From the NCBI GenBank assembly GCA_946413525.1, contig CAMKKZ010000004.1, positions 62,001 to 126,000 of the forward strand: 64,000 nucleotides of DNA, given 5' to 3'. Both the position numbers and the translations under genes were made by a program. The notes beneath the pieces are model-generated. The model ran no database searches. It saw only the letters and a list, made by a program, of their open reading frames with translations, and had not been told where the DNA came from. Shown here one piece after another: positions 1 through 8,801 of this stretch (its first letter is position 1; each line of letters starts with the position of its first letter). This DNA comes from an uncultured Oribacterium sp. Lineage in GTDB: Bacteria; Bacillota; Clostridia; Lachnospirales; Lachnospiraceae.

Positions 1-2
1 TC

Positions 3-1325
3 AGCGGCGTAGAGGCCGTCAATATGCTTCGTACTTATATTGACACAGCTTACGCAGGATACTACGGAACCACAAGGAGCAATCTGTTCATCGGCCAGAA
101 CGCGGCATGGGATGCCGATGAAATGGTCGCCCTGCTCCGCTGTGTAGTGGCGAATCCCCAGACATTGAACGGGACCGATTCCGTACAGGGCCTTTTCTCC
201 AGGGAAGACGACAACAACCAGCGCCGTGTGGACATGATGCGTTTCGCGGGTCATCTCTTTGGCGTGAGGGGTCTGGAATCCCGTCAGGATTATCTGTACT
301 TTGGCACGGATGGAAAGCTTCACGATGTCCGTCAGGAGAAGGAATCCTATGAAGCGATGGAGAAGATGAACGCCATGGCGAAGGAAGGCCTGCTGTCCAA
401 GTCCTTTATGGATATGTCCGCAGAGAACAGCGGCACCATGCTTGAGAATGACATGGGCTTCATGCATTACGATTACAATCAGACCCAGACGATCCTTAAT
501 GCCACAAAGCTGCAGGCAGATGAGGGTGAGAAGTACATGGCCGTGATTGTTCCTGTCGCGCTTTGGCAGGATGGCGAGAACGAGGGCGGAACCTATATGC
601 GCTTTACGGAATCCTGGAGAAGTGTCAAGACAGACGGCTGGGGAATTTCCAAGGCCGGCGCCGGCAGCGATACGAACAAGCTTAACGCGGCTCTGAGCCT
701 CATTGACTATGCCTTCAGCGAGAAGGGCCAGATCCTCATGAGCTATAGCACGGATGCCTTTATCAAGACGAATGCGGATGGCAGCTATGTGACCTTTACA
801 TTCAACGGCAAGGAAATGCCGGAAATCGCGGATGCCACTTATGAAGAGCTGTGGGAGAAGGCAAGCGGCAACTATACCAATTATGCCCGTCAGTTCCTTG
901 GCTCCACGCTGTCCTTCGCGAAGAGCCAGGCCTTCGAATATCAGTGCACCCATGAGGTGGGCAAGGAAGGCGCAGGCCATATTTCCGTAGCGATCGGCCT
1001 GGGCGTGATCAAGCACCCTGAGCTGGCAGTGACTGAGAATCCTTGGTATACCTCCATTCCTACCGTGCTTCCGACCACGACAGTGGAAAATGACCAGATC
1101 AACACTTATACTGAGCTGAGTGCCAATGGACGCTTCTCCCAGAATAAGGGCGGCGAGAACATTTTCGTGAACGAGATTGCCAATGGCTATGCCGAGCAGG
1201 GAATGGCGAACGCGGAGCAGTGCGCTTCCATGGTTACTGACAGTTGGGGCGGAAAGCAGTATCTTGCCCTGAAGCAGAATGCCTGGGATCGTCTTCTCAG
1301 CTACTACAACACCCTTAACGGTTAA
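3..1325 (+). CDS. Extracellular solute-binding protein, C-terminal part (gene cut by window edge)
   Basis: The frame is open from base 3, so the start lies outside the window; about 441 residues remain and end with TAA at 1323-1325. Stretches such as DGWGISKAGAGSDTNKLNAA and LIDYAFSEKGQILMSYSTDA resemble the C-terminal lobe of the large carbohydrate-binding proteins of ABC importers (SBP family 1), in which a helix-rich lobe closes over the sugar. Its place ahead of an MsmX-type ATPase, a GH28 and a GH105 gene suggests a pectic oligosaccharide ligand; this is inferred from context. The two permease genes normally found with such proteins are not downstream and probably lie upstream of the window. 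The signal peptide cannot be checked. Confidence 0.75.
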   Translation, partial: SGVEAVNMLRTYIDTAYAGYYGTTRSNLFIGQNAAWDADEMVALLRCVVANPQTLNGTDSVQGLFSREDDNNQRRVDMMRFAGHLFGVRGLESRQDYLYFGTDGKLHDVRQEKESYEAMEKMNAMAKEGLLSKSFMDMSAENSGTMLENDMGFMHYDYNQTQTILNATKLQADEGEKYMAVIVPVALWQDGENEGGTYMRFTESWRSVKTDGWGISKAGAGSDTNKLNAALSLIDYAFSEKGQILMSYSTDAFIKTNADGSYVTFTFNGKEMPEIADATYEELWEKASGNYTNYARQFLGSTLSFAKSQAFEYQCTHEVGKEGAGHISVAIGLGVIKHPELAVTENPWYTSIPTVLPTTTVENDQINTYTELSANGRFSQNKGGENIFVNEIANGYAEQGMANAEQCASMVTDSWGGKQYLALKQNAWDRLLSYYNTLNG

Positions 1326-1632
1326 GGCATCAGGCGGAAATTCAGAAATTCAATAATTCTGTTTAAGAGGATAAGCAGGATCAAAGATCCGGCCTGACAG
1401 ACAGAATAAGCAGGATCAAAGGTTCGGCTTGACTGGATAAGCAGAATCTAATTGATTCCGAAATTGAATTTGATAGAAATCTATGAATTGAAATAATCAA
1501 AATAATTGAATCAATTTAATCGGGGAAGCGCTTTCACGAAGCGTTTCCCCGAGAAGACGCGCCGCGGTGCGTCATACATATTTTGTGCTTTTATGTAAAC
1601 CATAAGGCAATGCGAATCACAGGGAGGTCGCA
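1326..1632 (+). other. Intergenic region with imperfect direct repeats and a hairpin
   Basis: No gene is seen in these 307 bases. Three imperfect copies of a unit like GGATAAGCAGGATCAAAG occur at about 1367-1450, followed by AT-rich sequence, the hairpin at 1521-1551, and the ribosome site GGGAGG just before the next gene. The layout suggests a partial transcription stop or an mRNA-stabilising element after the binding-protein gene. Confidence 0.5.
1521..1551 (+). terminator. Hairpin after the binding-protein gene, no T tract
   Basis: Arms of 13 bases beginning CGGGGAAGCGCTT pair, with one G-U, to AAGCGTTTCCCCG. No run of T follows, so full termination is unlikely. Attenuation, or protection of the upstream mRNA 3' end, is more likely, as is common where a binding protein is made in excess over the membrane parts. 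The left arm contains a CcpA cre-like core (AAGCGCTTTCA), an alternative explanation. Confidence 0.45.
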
Positions 1633-2226
1633 ATGTTTAAAAAGCAAATTGTTGTACAAAAATTCGTCTGCCTGTTCGCGCTCTTTTCTGCCGTAGTTGT
1701 CTTTATCTATTCTCTTGGTATTATGACAGACCTGTATGACAGTCTGTATTCCACCATGATGAATCCTGCTGACCTGACCCAGACCGATGTTCCAGGTTCA
1801 ATAATTTACTATGACATGCAGGGCTTCAATAACGCGCTTCTCCGTATATCGATAGGGCTGATACTGCTTGCCTGCCTTTTGTACATTACGAACACGCACA
1901 TCCGTCGGATATATTATATCGGTAATTTCGTGGCTTCCGGGCTTTTTGCCTTTGCTAATATTGCGACCGCGATATGGGCTCATGGACAGATTGTGAAATT
2001 CAGGGCGCAGTTCCTTCAAGTGGATTTCGCGGCTCTCAGGGAGCATGCGGACCTTTGGAATACTACCTATACAGAGTCTACATTCTGGTTTGACCTTCAT
2101 TACACTGTATTCCTGCTTACTGTCATTGCTTCCGTGCTGCTCATAGTGAATGCGCTGTGGAAGGTATCTCTGGTCAATGCGGAGAGGAAATTGCTTGAGG
2201 CTGGAAAGGAGGTCGCGGCATCATGA
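1633..2226 (+). CDS. Unknown four-helix membrane protein (pair 1, first)
   Basis: A 197-residue protein starting at ATG 1633 after GGGAGG. Four hydrophobic segments are visible, at about residues 11-31, 71-86, 93-114 and 151-175, with a short polar C-terminal tail. It lacks the EAA loop of ABC permeases and is too short to be one. It overlaps the next gene by 4 bases (ATGA), so the two are translationally coupled. It sits between the binding-protein gene and the transporter ATPase, so a role as a transporter accessory subunit is plausible but is only context. I do not recognise the family. Confidence 0.7.
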   Translation: MFKKQIVVQKFVCLFALFSAVVVFIYSLGIMTDLYDSLYSTMMNPADLTQTDVPGSIIYYDMQGFNNALLRISIGLILLACLLYITNTHIRRIYYIGNFVASGLFAFANIATAIWAHGQIVKFRAQFLQVDFAALREHADLWNTTYTESTFWFDLHYTVFLLTVIASVLLIVNALWKVSLVNAERKLLEAGKEVAAS

Positions 2227-2711
2227 GTGAGGACAGAAAGATTGAACTGGACCGCATGCGGTTCGAAAAGAACAAAACGTCCACCAATCTGACGTATCTT
2301 GCCATCCTGGCAGATGTGTTCTTTTTCATATGTATTTACCAGTCTGACGTGGGAACATGGTATTATAACATCATGATCGGGGCTTCCATTATATATAACC
2401 TGATTTTCATGCTTGCAGCATTCCTGAGCTCTGAGGGGGTCAAGAATTACATGGAAGGGTATAGCTGGCTGCTGGGGCTTCTTGGCATTATCCAGGTGGC
2501 CAGGATCTTTATCATCCCTGTCCAGGCGTTGGCAGCGACCGTTACGATCCAGGACCAGACAGTTCAGGTGATGGGGGGCTGGCAGTTTGCCCGCTGTGTC
2601 ATTTATCTGCTTTGCTCAGCTATCTGCTGCTTTTCGGCTTCAGCCATTGGCATCAGGAAGAGCCGGGCGCTGAACGCGCACCTCGCTTCCCTGGAAGCCG
2701 AAGGGAATTAA
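2223..2711 (+). CDS. Unknown four-helix membrane protein (pair 1, second)
   Basis: A 162-residue protein whose ATG overlaps the stop of the preceding gene. A charged N-terminus (about 20 residues) is followed by four hydrophobic segments at about 23-40, 46-69, 79-103 and 120-142. No EAA motif, catalytic motif or signal peptide is visible. It ends 12 bases before the ATPase gene. With the preceding protein it forms a coupled pair that resembles, in size and topology, the pair downstream of the ATPase at 3809-5052. Function unknown; a role with the importer is inferred from position. Confidence 0.7.
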   Translation: MSEDRKIELDRMRFEKNKTSTNLTYLAILADVFFFICIYQSDVGTWYYNIMIGASIIYNLIFMLAAFLSSEGVKNYMEGYSWLLGLLGIIQVARIFIIPVQALAATVTIQDQTVQVMGGWQFARCVIYLLCSAICCFSASAIGIRKSRALNAHLASLEAEGN

Positions 2712-2723
2712 GGAGGAACTCGT

Positions 2724-3806
2724 ATGTCAGAACTGAGTGTACAGCATATTGACAAGATTTATGATAATAAGGTGCAGGCCGTATTTGATTTCAATATGGA
2801 TGTGGCGGACGGCGAATTCATCGTCCTGGTCGGCCCGTCCGGATGTGGAAAGTCAACGACTCTGCGCATGATTGCCGGTCTTGAGGATATTTCCGCCGGA
2901 AAGCTCCTCCTGGATGGGAAAGATATTACGGCGACTCCCGCAAAGGACAGGGACATGGCGATGGTTTTCCAGAACTATGCCCTGTACGGCCATATGACGA
3001 TTTATGAGAATATGGCCTTTTCCCTGACGATGCGGAAGGAAAATCCGAACGTGATCCATAAGAAGGTGCTGGCGGCAGCGGAAATTCTGGGGCTTACCAG
3101 CCAGCTTAACAAGAAGCCATCGCAGCTTTCCGGCGGCCAGCGGCAGCGTGTCGCTATGGGACGTTCCATTGTCCGGAATCCAAAGGTTTTTCTCTTTGAC
3201 GAGCCTTTGAGTAACCTGGACGCGAAGCTGCGCGGCGCCACGAGACGGGAAATACTGCTTCTCCATAAGAGGCTTTCCGCTACGATGCTTTATGTTACAC
3301 ACGATCAAACCGAAGCCCTTACCCTGGCTGACCGGATCGTCTGTATGTCCATGGGGCATGTGCAGCAGATCGGCACGCCGCTTGAGCTTTATGATTCTCC
3401 GGCTAATCTTTTCGTCGCAAGCTTTATCGGCCTGCCTCCGATGAATTTTTATGATGTCAAGGTGCAGGAAGGAGAGCTTCTGGGCGAACAGTTCCGGGTG
3501 AAGCTGAATGAGGAAGAGAAGAGCCGGCTTCAGGGCTATGAGGGCAAGGAAATCACCCTCGGCATTCGGCCCGAGGATGTGGCTCCGGGAGATGAGGCGA
3601 ACATGACTGTGTTCTCCAATGAAAACCTTGGAATGAATACCCTGGTGCATGGACACCTTGGCGGGACCAAAAAGGCTACCGACAAAATATCCGCAAAGAT
3701 GCGCGGCTGGTGCAATTACAAGGCGGGCGACACGGTCGGCATTTCGTTCCATCGCAAGCATTTCTTTGACAAAGAAACGACCAATGCCATACGGAAGGAG
3801 GCCTGA
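2724..3806 (+). CDS. MsmX/UgpC-type sugar ABC transporter ATPase
   Basis: A 360-residue ATPase that would energise carbohydrate import. Walker A GPSGCGKS is at residues 37-44, the signature LSGGQ at about 135, Walker B ends in D159-E160, and the switch His of VTHDQTEA is near 193. The C-terminal 120 residues form the MalK-like OB-type regulatory domain (IRPEDVAPGD). Length is usual for the family. The start follows GGAGG at 2711-2716. Such ATPases often serve several sugar importers; here it is placed with a pectin-type binding protein. A second paralogue lies at 9164-10246. Confidence 0.93.
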   Translation: MSELSVQHIDKIYDNKVQAVFDFNMDVADGEFIVLVGPSGCGKSTTLRMIAGLEDISAGKLLLDGKDITATPAKDRDMAMVFQNYALYGHMTIYENMAFSLTMRKENPNVIHKKVLAAAEILGLTSQLNKKPSQLSGGQRQRVAMGRSIVRNPKVFLFDEPLSNLDAKLRGATRREILLLHKRLSATMLYVTHDQTEALTLADRIVCMSMGHVQQIGTPLELYDSPANLFVASFIGLPPMNFYDVKVQEGELLGEQFRVKLNEEEKSRLQGYEGKEITLGIRPEDVAPGDEANMTVFSNENLGMNTLVHGHLGGTKKATDKISAKMRGWCNYKAGDTVGISFHRKHFFDKETTNAIRKEA

Positions 3807-3808
3807 TT

Positions 3809-4402
3809 ATGAACGATACAAAGACTACGGCTGCTGTATCAAGCCAGGAAAAACCGTCTGTGCTGAAGGAATTCTGCCGGAAATGTATCGTTGGGCTTAA
3901 AAGGAGTCCGCAGACCATTCCGTTTTTGGTGCTTGTCCTTGCCTTTTTGTATTATTCACTGAACCTGACGAGTGTTTCCAATACAACGGCGCGTATTCAG
4001 GGGCAGGGCATGGGATTGTGCGGCTTTGCGACAATGCTGTTTTCCATCCTGTCATTTGTATGCTTCCTGAACGCGTTTCCTCACAGGAAAAAGCCCAATA
4101 TCTTCATGCTGATCCTTTTGTTCGCAATGCTTGGCATAGTGATTTATTGTGACGATTATTATATCGGCTCCATAGCGCTTGCGCTGACCAGGCCGGATAA
4201 TCCGATTCCGCTTGAACCGTCTACAATATATATTGCTTTGGCTTATAATGTTCTGAATACACATATCGGCATTATCATTGCGGCAATTGCCCTGACTGTC
4301 CTGATGCCTGTCTACAAGATATTCCTGAAAAAGATCAATACTTCCGTTCGTGTGGAGGATTTCGGGAAAATGGCAGAAATTGACATTTCCGGAGAGGATT
4401 GA
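3809..4402 (+). CDS. Unknown four-helix membrane protein (pair 2, first)
   Basis: A 197-residue protein starting two bases after the ATPase stop, with AGGAGG inside the ATPase gene's 3' end. A 35-residue polar N-terminus precedes hydrophobic segments at about 36-53, 69-90, 96-120 and 149-173. The C-terminus is charged. No permease loop or enzymatic motif is visible. It overlaps the following gene by four bases (ATGA). Tight packing implies co-translation with the ATPase. The family is not recognised; an accessory role in the importer is inference. Confidence 0.7.
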   Translation: MNDTKTTAAVSSQEKPSVLKEFCRKCIVGLKRSPQTIPFLVLVLAFLYYSLNLTSVSNTTARIQGQGMGLCGFATMLFSILSFVCFLNAFPHRKKPNIFMLILLFAMLGIVIYCDDYYIGSIALALTRPDNPIPLEPSTIYIALAYNVLNTHIGIIIAAIALTVLMPVYKIFLKKINTSVRVEDFGKMAEIDISGED

Positions 4403-5052
4403 AAATGGCCCGGAAAAGGAAGCATGGGCTTAATGCTGAGGAAAAGAAGGATGCTTCTTCGTATTACAGGCTGAACACAAAGGCAGTGGACGACCTGGTC
4501 AACGCGAATGAGGAGAATTCCCCGCCTGTCAGCGAGGCAGAGATTAATGCCTATCGGGGGAGGCTGGGAAGAATTCATCTATCGGAAACGGCAAAGGCCC
4601 TGCTGATCAAGGTATGGTTCGCGGGAAGCGTATGTTTCTTCATATACTGGGGGCTTGCATCGATTGTCGCGGACATCCTTGACCTTTTGGTAGTATTTGG
4701 AATTGTTCTGGGGATTGTTACGGATCTCCTGACAAATAATGCGCTGCGGTTTTTCGCGAAGACTGAGGGCAGCAATGACATCTGGATGATGTTTCCTCAA
4801 AAAAAATTTTTTACTTTTTTCCTCAATATCCTATATGCCTTGCTGCTGCTCTTTTTTGTCGTTCACTGGTACGGTATACTGAATTTGCTTCTTTCAGCAC
4901 TGAGCAGTAATGGCGGCAGTGCGGTACTTGGAGTTGAGCCCATCCTGTTCGGCATTTTTTATACAGCCTTTGATGTGCTTTTCGTTCGAATGCGGATTTT
5001 GCTTCGCGACATAATCAGGGATTCGCGCGAAGCTGTCCGCATGAAGCAGTAG
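4399..5052 (+). CDS. Unknown four-helix membrane protein (pair 2, second)
   Basis: A 217-residue protein with a long basic and polar N-terminus (about 60 residues, rich in Lys, Arg, Asn and Glu) followed by four hydrophobic segments at about 63-85, 87-110, 136-160 and 174-196, and a basic tail. It overlaps the preceding gene by four bases and ends with TAG 23 bases before the GH28 gene. No known domain is apparent. The pairing with its neighbour mirrors 1633-2711, suggesting the two pairs flank the ATPase as parts of one system. Confidence 0.7.
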   Translation: MKMARKRKHGLNAEEKKDASSYYRLNTKAVDDLVNANEENSPPVSEAEINAYRGRLGRIHLSETAKALLIKVWFAGSVCFFIYWGLASIVADILDLLVVFGIVLGIVTDLLTNNALRFFAKTEGSNDIWMMFPQKKFFTFFLNILYALLLLFFVVHWYGILNLLLSALSSNGGSAVLGVEPILFGIFYTAFDVLFVRMRILLRDIIRDSREAVRMKQ

Positions 5053-5075
5053 ACGGGTGAAAGGCTGCAGGGGAT

Positions 5076-6728
5076 ATGCAGGAAAGCACTTTTACTTCCA
5101 TTGAAAGGCGGAATGACCCGATGTTCAAGCTACTATTCGCAGGCTCCACATCTGCCTGTTTTGAACTTGAAAATGACCGGCCATATTTTGCGCCGGAAAC
5201 TTATACTATCTATTTGGATGGGAAAGAGGCGGGGAGGAAGGACAGCAATGTATTCTCGCTTTTTGGCCTTAAACCGGGAAAGGAATACACATTGGGTATT
5301 TCTCTCCCCAAAAAGGCACATGGAAATAATGATGGAGCGGATCAGGAGAACAGTGTAATCAGAGAATTACGCTTCAAGACAAAAGAAGAGGACTGTGCGT
5401 TGGATGTGCGGTCTTTCGGTGCTTGTGGCGATGGGAAAACAGATGACACGACAGCTATTCAGACGGCAATTCACTGCATGCCGCCGGGAAGCCGCTTATA
5501 TTTTCCGGCGGGAACCTATCTGACCCGTCCCCTGTTCCTGAAGAGTCACATCTGTCTTGAATTTTCTGAGGGCAGCGTGCTACTGGGCAGTACGGAACGC
5601 GAGTCTTATCCCATTGTCCCGGGCTTTGTAAAGAATCTGGATGGGGATGAAGTGCATTTCGGCGGCTTTGAGGGGCTTCCTATAACGATGTACCAGTCCC
5701 TTCTGACTGCGGAATATGCCGAAGATATTACGATTATCGGACCAGGCACCGTGGATGGGAATGCGCAGAACAGTGATTTCTGGACAGGATTTCATGAATT
5801 CCCTGCCGCGCGTCCGAGGCTGTTCTTCTTCAACCGCTGCAAAAATATTAATGTTCACGGTCTGAAAGCGCAGAATTCCCCGTCCTGGCAGTTTCACCCC
5901 TATTATTCCGAGGATTTATGCTTCTATGATATCCATATACATGCGCCGAAGGACAGCCCGAACACGGATGCGCTGGATCCGGAATCCTGTGACCGCGTGA
6001 ATATAATCGGCTGCCGTTTCGATGTGGGGGACGACTGCATTGCCATCAAGTCCGGCAAGATTGAGCTGGGACAGAAGTTCAACAAGCCTGCCGACCACCA
6101 TGTGATCAGGAACTGCCTGATGGAATTCGGTCATGGCGCGATAACCCTGGGAAGCGAAATTGGCGCCGGGGTGCGGAATCTGAGCGTGAGTCAGTGCTAT
6201 TTTCTTGGGACTGACAGGGGGCTGAGGATTAAGACGAGGCGCGGACGTGGCCGGAATTGTGTCATAGACAAGGTTGTCTTTGATAATATCCGCATGGAGA
6301 ACGTGCTGACTCCGGTCGTATTGAACATGTGGTATAACTGCTGCGATCCGGACAGGGAAAGTGAGTATGTATGGTCGAGGGATGCCCTGCCTGTGGACGA
6401 AAGGACGCCGCGGCTTGGTGCTTTCCATTTCCGAAACCTGGAGTGTACCGGGGCGGAGGTGGCTGCCGCCTATGTAGACGGCCTTCCGGAGTCGCCGGTG
6501 GATTCCGTGGAATTTGAAAATGTTTCCGTCAGCTTTTCGGATAACGCCCGTCCGGGAATTCCCGCAATGATGAATTTCGCCGAGAAAAGGTGCCGTCTGG
6601 GCTTCTATATGGACAATGTCCGCACCCTGAGATTCAAAAATGTGAAACTGAAGGGCGTTTCCGGCGAAAAGCTCATAGCCAGTCATTATGAGGAACTCGA
6701 GGAAGAGGATTTTGACGTTGAAGGCTGA
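5076..6728 (+). CDS. GH28 polygalacturonase-like glycoside hydrolase
   Basis: A 550-residue right-handed beta-helix enzyme of the GH28 family, expected to hydrolyse alpha-1,4-galacturonide or rhamnogalacturonan linkages. The four GH28 signatures are present: NTD at residues 296-298, GDDC with Asp319/Asp320, GHG around His353, and RIKT at 384-387. Residues 1-100 form a small N-terminal beta-type domain, followed by the pectate-lyase-like motif DVRSFGACGDGKTDDT. There is no signal peptide, so it should act in the cytoplasm on imported oligosaccharides. Start is uncertain: ATG 5076 has AGGGG only two bases away, whereas ATG 5121 (16th codon) has AAAGGCGG at a good distance. Confidence 0.92.
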   Translation: MQESTFTSIERRNDPMFKLLFAGSTSACFELENDRPYFAPETYTIYLDGKEAGRKDSNVFSLFGLKPGKEYTLGISLPKKAHGNNDGADQENSVIRELRFKTKEEDCALDVRSFGACGDGKTDDTTAIQTAIHCMPPGSRLYFPAGTYLTRPLFLKSHICLEFSEGSVLLGSTERESYPIVPGFVKNLDGDEVHFGGFEGLPITMYQSLLTAEYAEDITIIGPGTVDGNAQNSDFWTGFHEFPAARPRLFFFNRCKNINVHGLKAQNSPSWQFHPYYSEDLCFYDIHIHAPKDSPNTDALDPESCDRVNIIGCRFDVGDDCIAIKSGKIELGQKFNKPADHHVIRNCLMEFGHGAITLGSEIGAGVRNLSVSQCYFLGTDRGLRIKTRRGRGRNCVIDKVVFDNIRMENVLTPVVLNMWYNCCDPDRESEYVWSRDALPVDERTPRLGAFHFRNLECTGAEVAAAYVDGLPESPVDSVEFENVSVSFSDNARPGIPAMMNFAEKRCRLGFYMDNVRTLRFKNVKLKGVSGEKLIASHYEELEEEDFDVEG

Positions 6729-6808
6729 GAGTAGGGATCACATCTGTTTATCAGCAATCTAAACGGCCAGAAAACCATTTTGATAAAGGAGTGAGGAGGC
6801 GGAGCAGT

Positions 6809-7951
6809 GTGAGCGGCTTATATGAACAGATAGACGCGTATATTTCCAGGCTTGTGCGGGAATCCTCGCCGGAAAAGCCTTTATGGAATATTGAAAGCCT
6901 GCGGCAGGGCAAGGCGGCCAGTTGGAATTACATAGACGGCTGCATGCTTACGGCGCTGCTGGAGCTTTCGGAAATTACCGGGGAAGACAGATATGCGGCT
7001 TTCACGGAATCTTTTGTTTCGAGTTTCGTGGAAGAAGACGGAAGCATAAAGAGCTACGATCCCGGGAAATACAATTTGGATGATATTAATGAGGGGCGCG
7101 CCCTGTTCCCTCTTTACAAAAGGACCGGGAAGGAGAAATACCGTCTGGCTGCGGAAAAGCTCCACCAGCAGTTGGAAACACAGCCCCGCACCTTTGAAGG
7201 GAATTTTTGGCACAAGGCTATTTACCCCAATCAGGTATGGCTGGACGGCATTTATATGGCACAGGTTTTCTCCGCCATGTATGCCCTTAATTTTGGGAAC
7301 GGCGACTGTTCTGACGTGGTAAAGCAGATCCGCACGGTCAGGAACAGGATGTTTGATGGCAAAAAGAAGCTGTATTATCATGGATATGATGCCAGCAAAG
7401 AGGTTTTCTGGGCTTCTAAGGAAACGGGATGTTCCGCAAACTTCTGGTTAAGAAGTATTGGCTGGTTCGCCGTCGCACTGGCGGATCTCCTTGGAATCCT
7501 TCCGGAGGGGGAGGGAAAACAGTCCCTTCAGGGAATCTTTTCTGAACTGATGGAGGGCGTTTCAGGATATGCTGATTCGGAAACGGGTATGTACTGGCAG
7601 GTGCCTGACTATCCGGGACGAGAAGGGAATTATCTGGAAACGAGCGGAAGCAGCATGTTGGCTTATGCCATGCTGAAGGGCGCTCGACTGAAAGCCCTCC
7701 CTGCGGAATATGCCGAAAAGGGCAGAAAGACATTCGAAGGGATAGCGGATAAATACTTATCCTTTAAAGATGGCCTTTTGAATCTTGGCGGTATCTGTCT
7801 TGTAGCCGGTCTTGGACCGGCGGACAATCTCCGTAGGGATGGCAGCTATGAGTATTACATTTCGGAGCCGGTGGTGGAAAACGACGCAAAGGGTGTGGCG
7901 CCTTTCCTGCTGTGCTACACAGAGGTTATTCGGATGAATCGTTCGGCATAA
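6809..7951 (+). CDS. GH105 unsaturated rhamnogalacturonyl/glucuronyl hydrolase
   Basis: A 380-residue (alpha/alpha)6-barrel enzyme of the YteR/YesR family, which hydrates and releases the 4,5-unsaturated uronic acid from lyase-generated pectin fragments. The family motif YPNQVWLDGIYMAQ is present, with the probable catalytic Asp near residue 146; FWLRSIGWFAVALAD matches the second conserved helix region. No signal peptide, hence cytoplasmic. I chose GTG 6809 because GAGGAGG lies nine bases upstream; GTG 6791, which would add six residues, has AAAGGA directly abutting it. The released product feeds KduI/KduD encoded in the next operon. The 3' end overlaps the convergent AraC gene by 26 bases. 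Confidence 0.9.
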   Translation: MSGLYEQIDAYISRLVRESSPEKPLWNIESLRQGKAASWNYIDGCMLTALLELSEITGEDRYAAFTESFVSSFVEEDGSIKSYDPGKYNLDDINEGRALFPLYKRTGKEKYRLAAEKLHQQLETQPRTFEGNFWHKAIYPNQVWLDGIYMAQVFSAMYALNFGNGDCSDVVKQIRTVRNRMFDGKKKLYYHGYDASKEVFWASKETGCSANFWLRSIGWFAVALADLLGILPEGEGKQSLQGIFSELMEGVSGYADSETGMYWQVPDYPGREGNYLETSGSSMLAYAMLKGARLKALPAEYAEKGRKTFEGIADKYLSFKDGLLNLGGICLVAGLGPADNLRRDGSYEYYISEPVVENDAKGVAPFLLCYTEVIRMNRSA

Positions 7952-8801
7952 TCTTTACATTCATTTTGTCAAGATAAGGGTTTTCATCATTTTTTGCTCT
8001 GTATAAACGGAAATATTCGCTGGGTGATACGTCAAATTGTTTTTTGAAGCTGCGAGAGAAATACAGCGCGTCACGGAATCCGCATGATAGGGCGATAGAA
8101 GAAATGCTTTGATCATCCTGACCCATGGAGAGCATATTTGCTGCCGCGTTAAGCCGCCGGTCTGTCAGGTAACGATGGGGCGTCACGCCCATCTCGTTCT
8201 TGAAGAGCCTGCGCAGATAGTCGTAGCTGAAGGGCAGCGAGCGAAGATAATCATCCAGCGCGAAATCAGGATTTTGGTAGTTTTCTATAATTGTTTTTGA
8301 AATATCTTCGGTAACCCGTCCATGCCTTTTTTCATCCTGACAATTGTCGAGGTAGCAGGCGAGAAGTTGCCCATAGGCATTTAAAAGCGCCTGGGGCCGC
8401 CCGTCAAGGGCGGTGAAGTGGTAGTAAGCAGCACTGAAGGCATTCAGGAGGAAATGGTTCGCGTTGTCCCGCAACAAGGTGGGTTCTGTATAAGTCACAG
8501 TCGGCTCTCCAAGGTTGATATGTATGTTTGTAAAGCCGGTATCACTGGCATTGGAATGGGAAAGTCTGGGTGGGATTACTACGATTTCACCTTCCTTATA
8601 AGGCAGTTGGACTGTTTTGTTTGGTGCAGTCTTTCTTTCTTCCGATTTTTGCTTTATGGAAGCAGACTCATATCCGTATGTTTCTTCAAAGATGAATTGG
8701 CCTTTGCCCCCCGTGCAATACACCAGCTCCAGTGTGGAATGGGAATGTCGCGGGACATCATAGGTCACGGAATGTCTGCCGGCGTAGATTATTTCGTTCA
8801 T
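7926..8801 (-). CDS. AraC family transcriptional regulator
   Basis: A 291-residue regulator. The N-terminal half carries a cupin-like ligand domain (HSHSTLELVYCTGGKGQFIF, then a VVIPP turn typical of the AraC cupin). The C-terminal 100 residues hold two helix-turn-helix motifs, with the conserved second motif ISSIALSCGFRDALYFSRSF and the ending KKQFDVSPSEYFRLYR. The ATG follows AGGGGAGGC on the minus strand. It lies between the two pectin operons, converges on the GH105 gene, and is divergent from the kduI operon, so it is the likely uronate- or oligogalacturonide-responsive activator of one or both. The effector is not deducible from sequence. Confidence 0.92.
   Translation of the reverse strand: MNEIIYAGRHSVTYDVPRHSHSTLELVYCTGGKGQFIFEETYGYESASIKQKSEERKTAPNKTVQLPYKEGEIVVIPPRLSHSNASDTGFTNIHINLGEPTVTYTEPTLLRDNANHFLLNAFSAAYYHFTALDGRPQALLNAYGQLLACYLDNCQDEKRHGRVTEDISKTIIENYQNPDFALDDYLRSLPFSYDYLRRLFKNEMGVTPHRYLTDRRLNAAANMLSMGQDDQSISSIALSCGFRDALYFSRSFKKQFDVSPSEYFRLYRAKNDENPYLDKMNVKIMPNDSSE

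Noticed and set aside
1633-2711. The small membrane proteins as ABC permeases
   Set aside because: Too short (162-217 residues), four hydrophobic segments each, and no EAA loop.
2853-3761. Minus-strand frame of 302 codons opposite the first ATPase gene, and similar ones opposite GH28, uxaB and manC
   Set aside because: The plus-strand genes carry complete family motifs; the antisense frames lack ribosome sites and recognisable domains.
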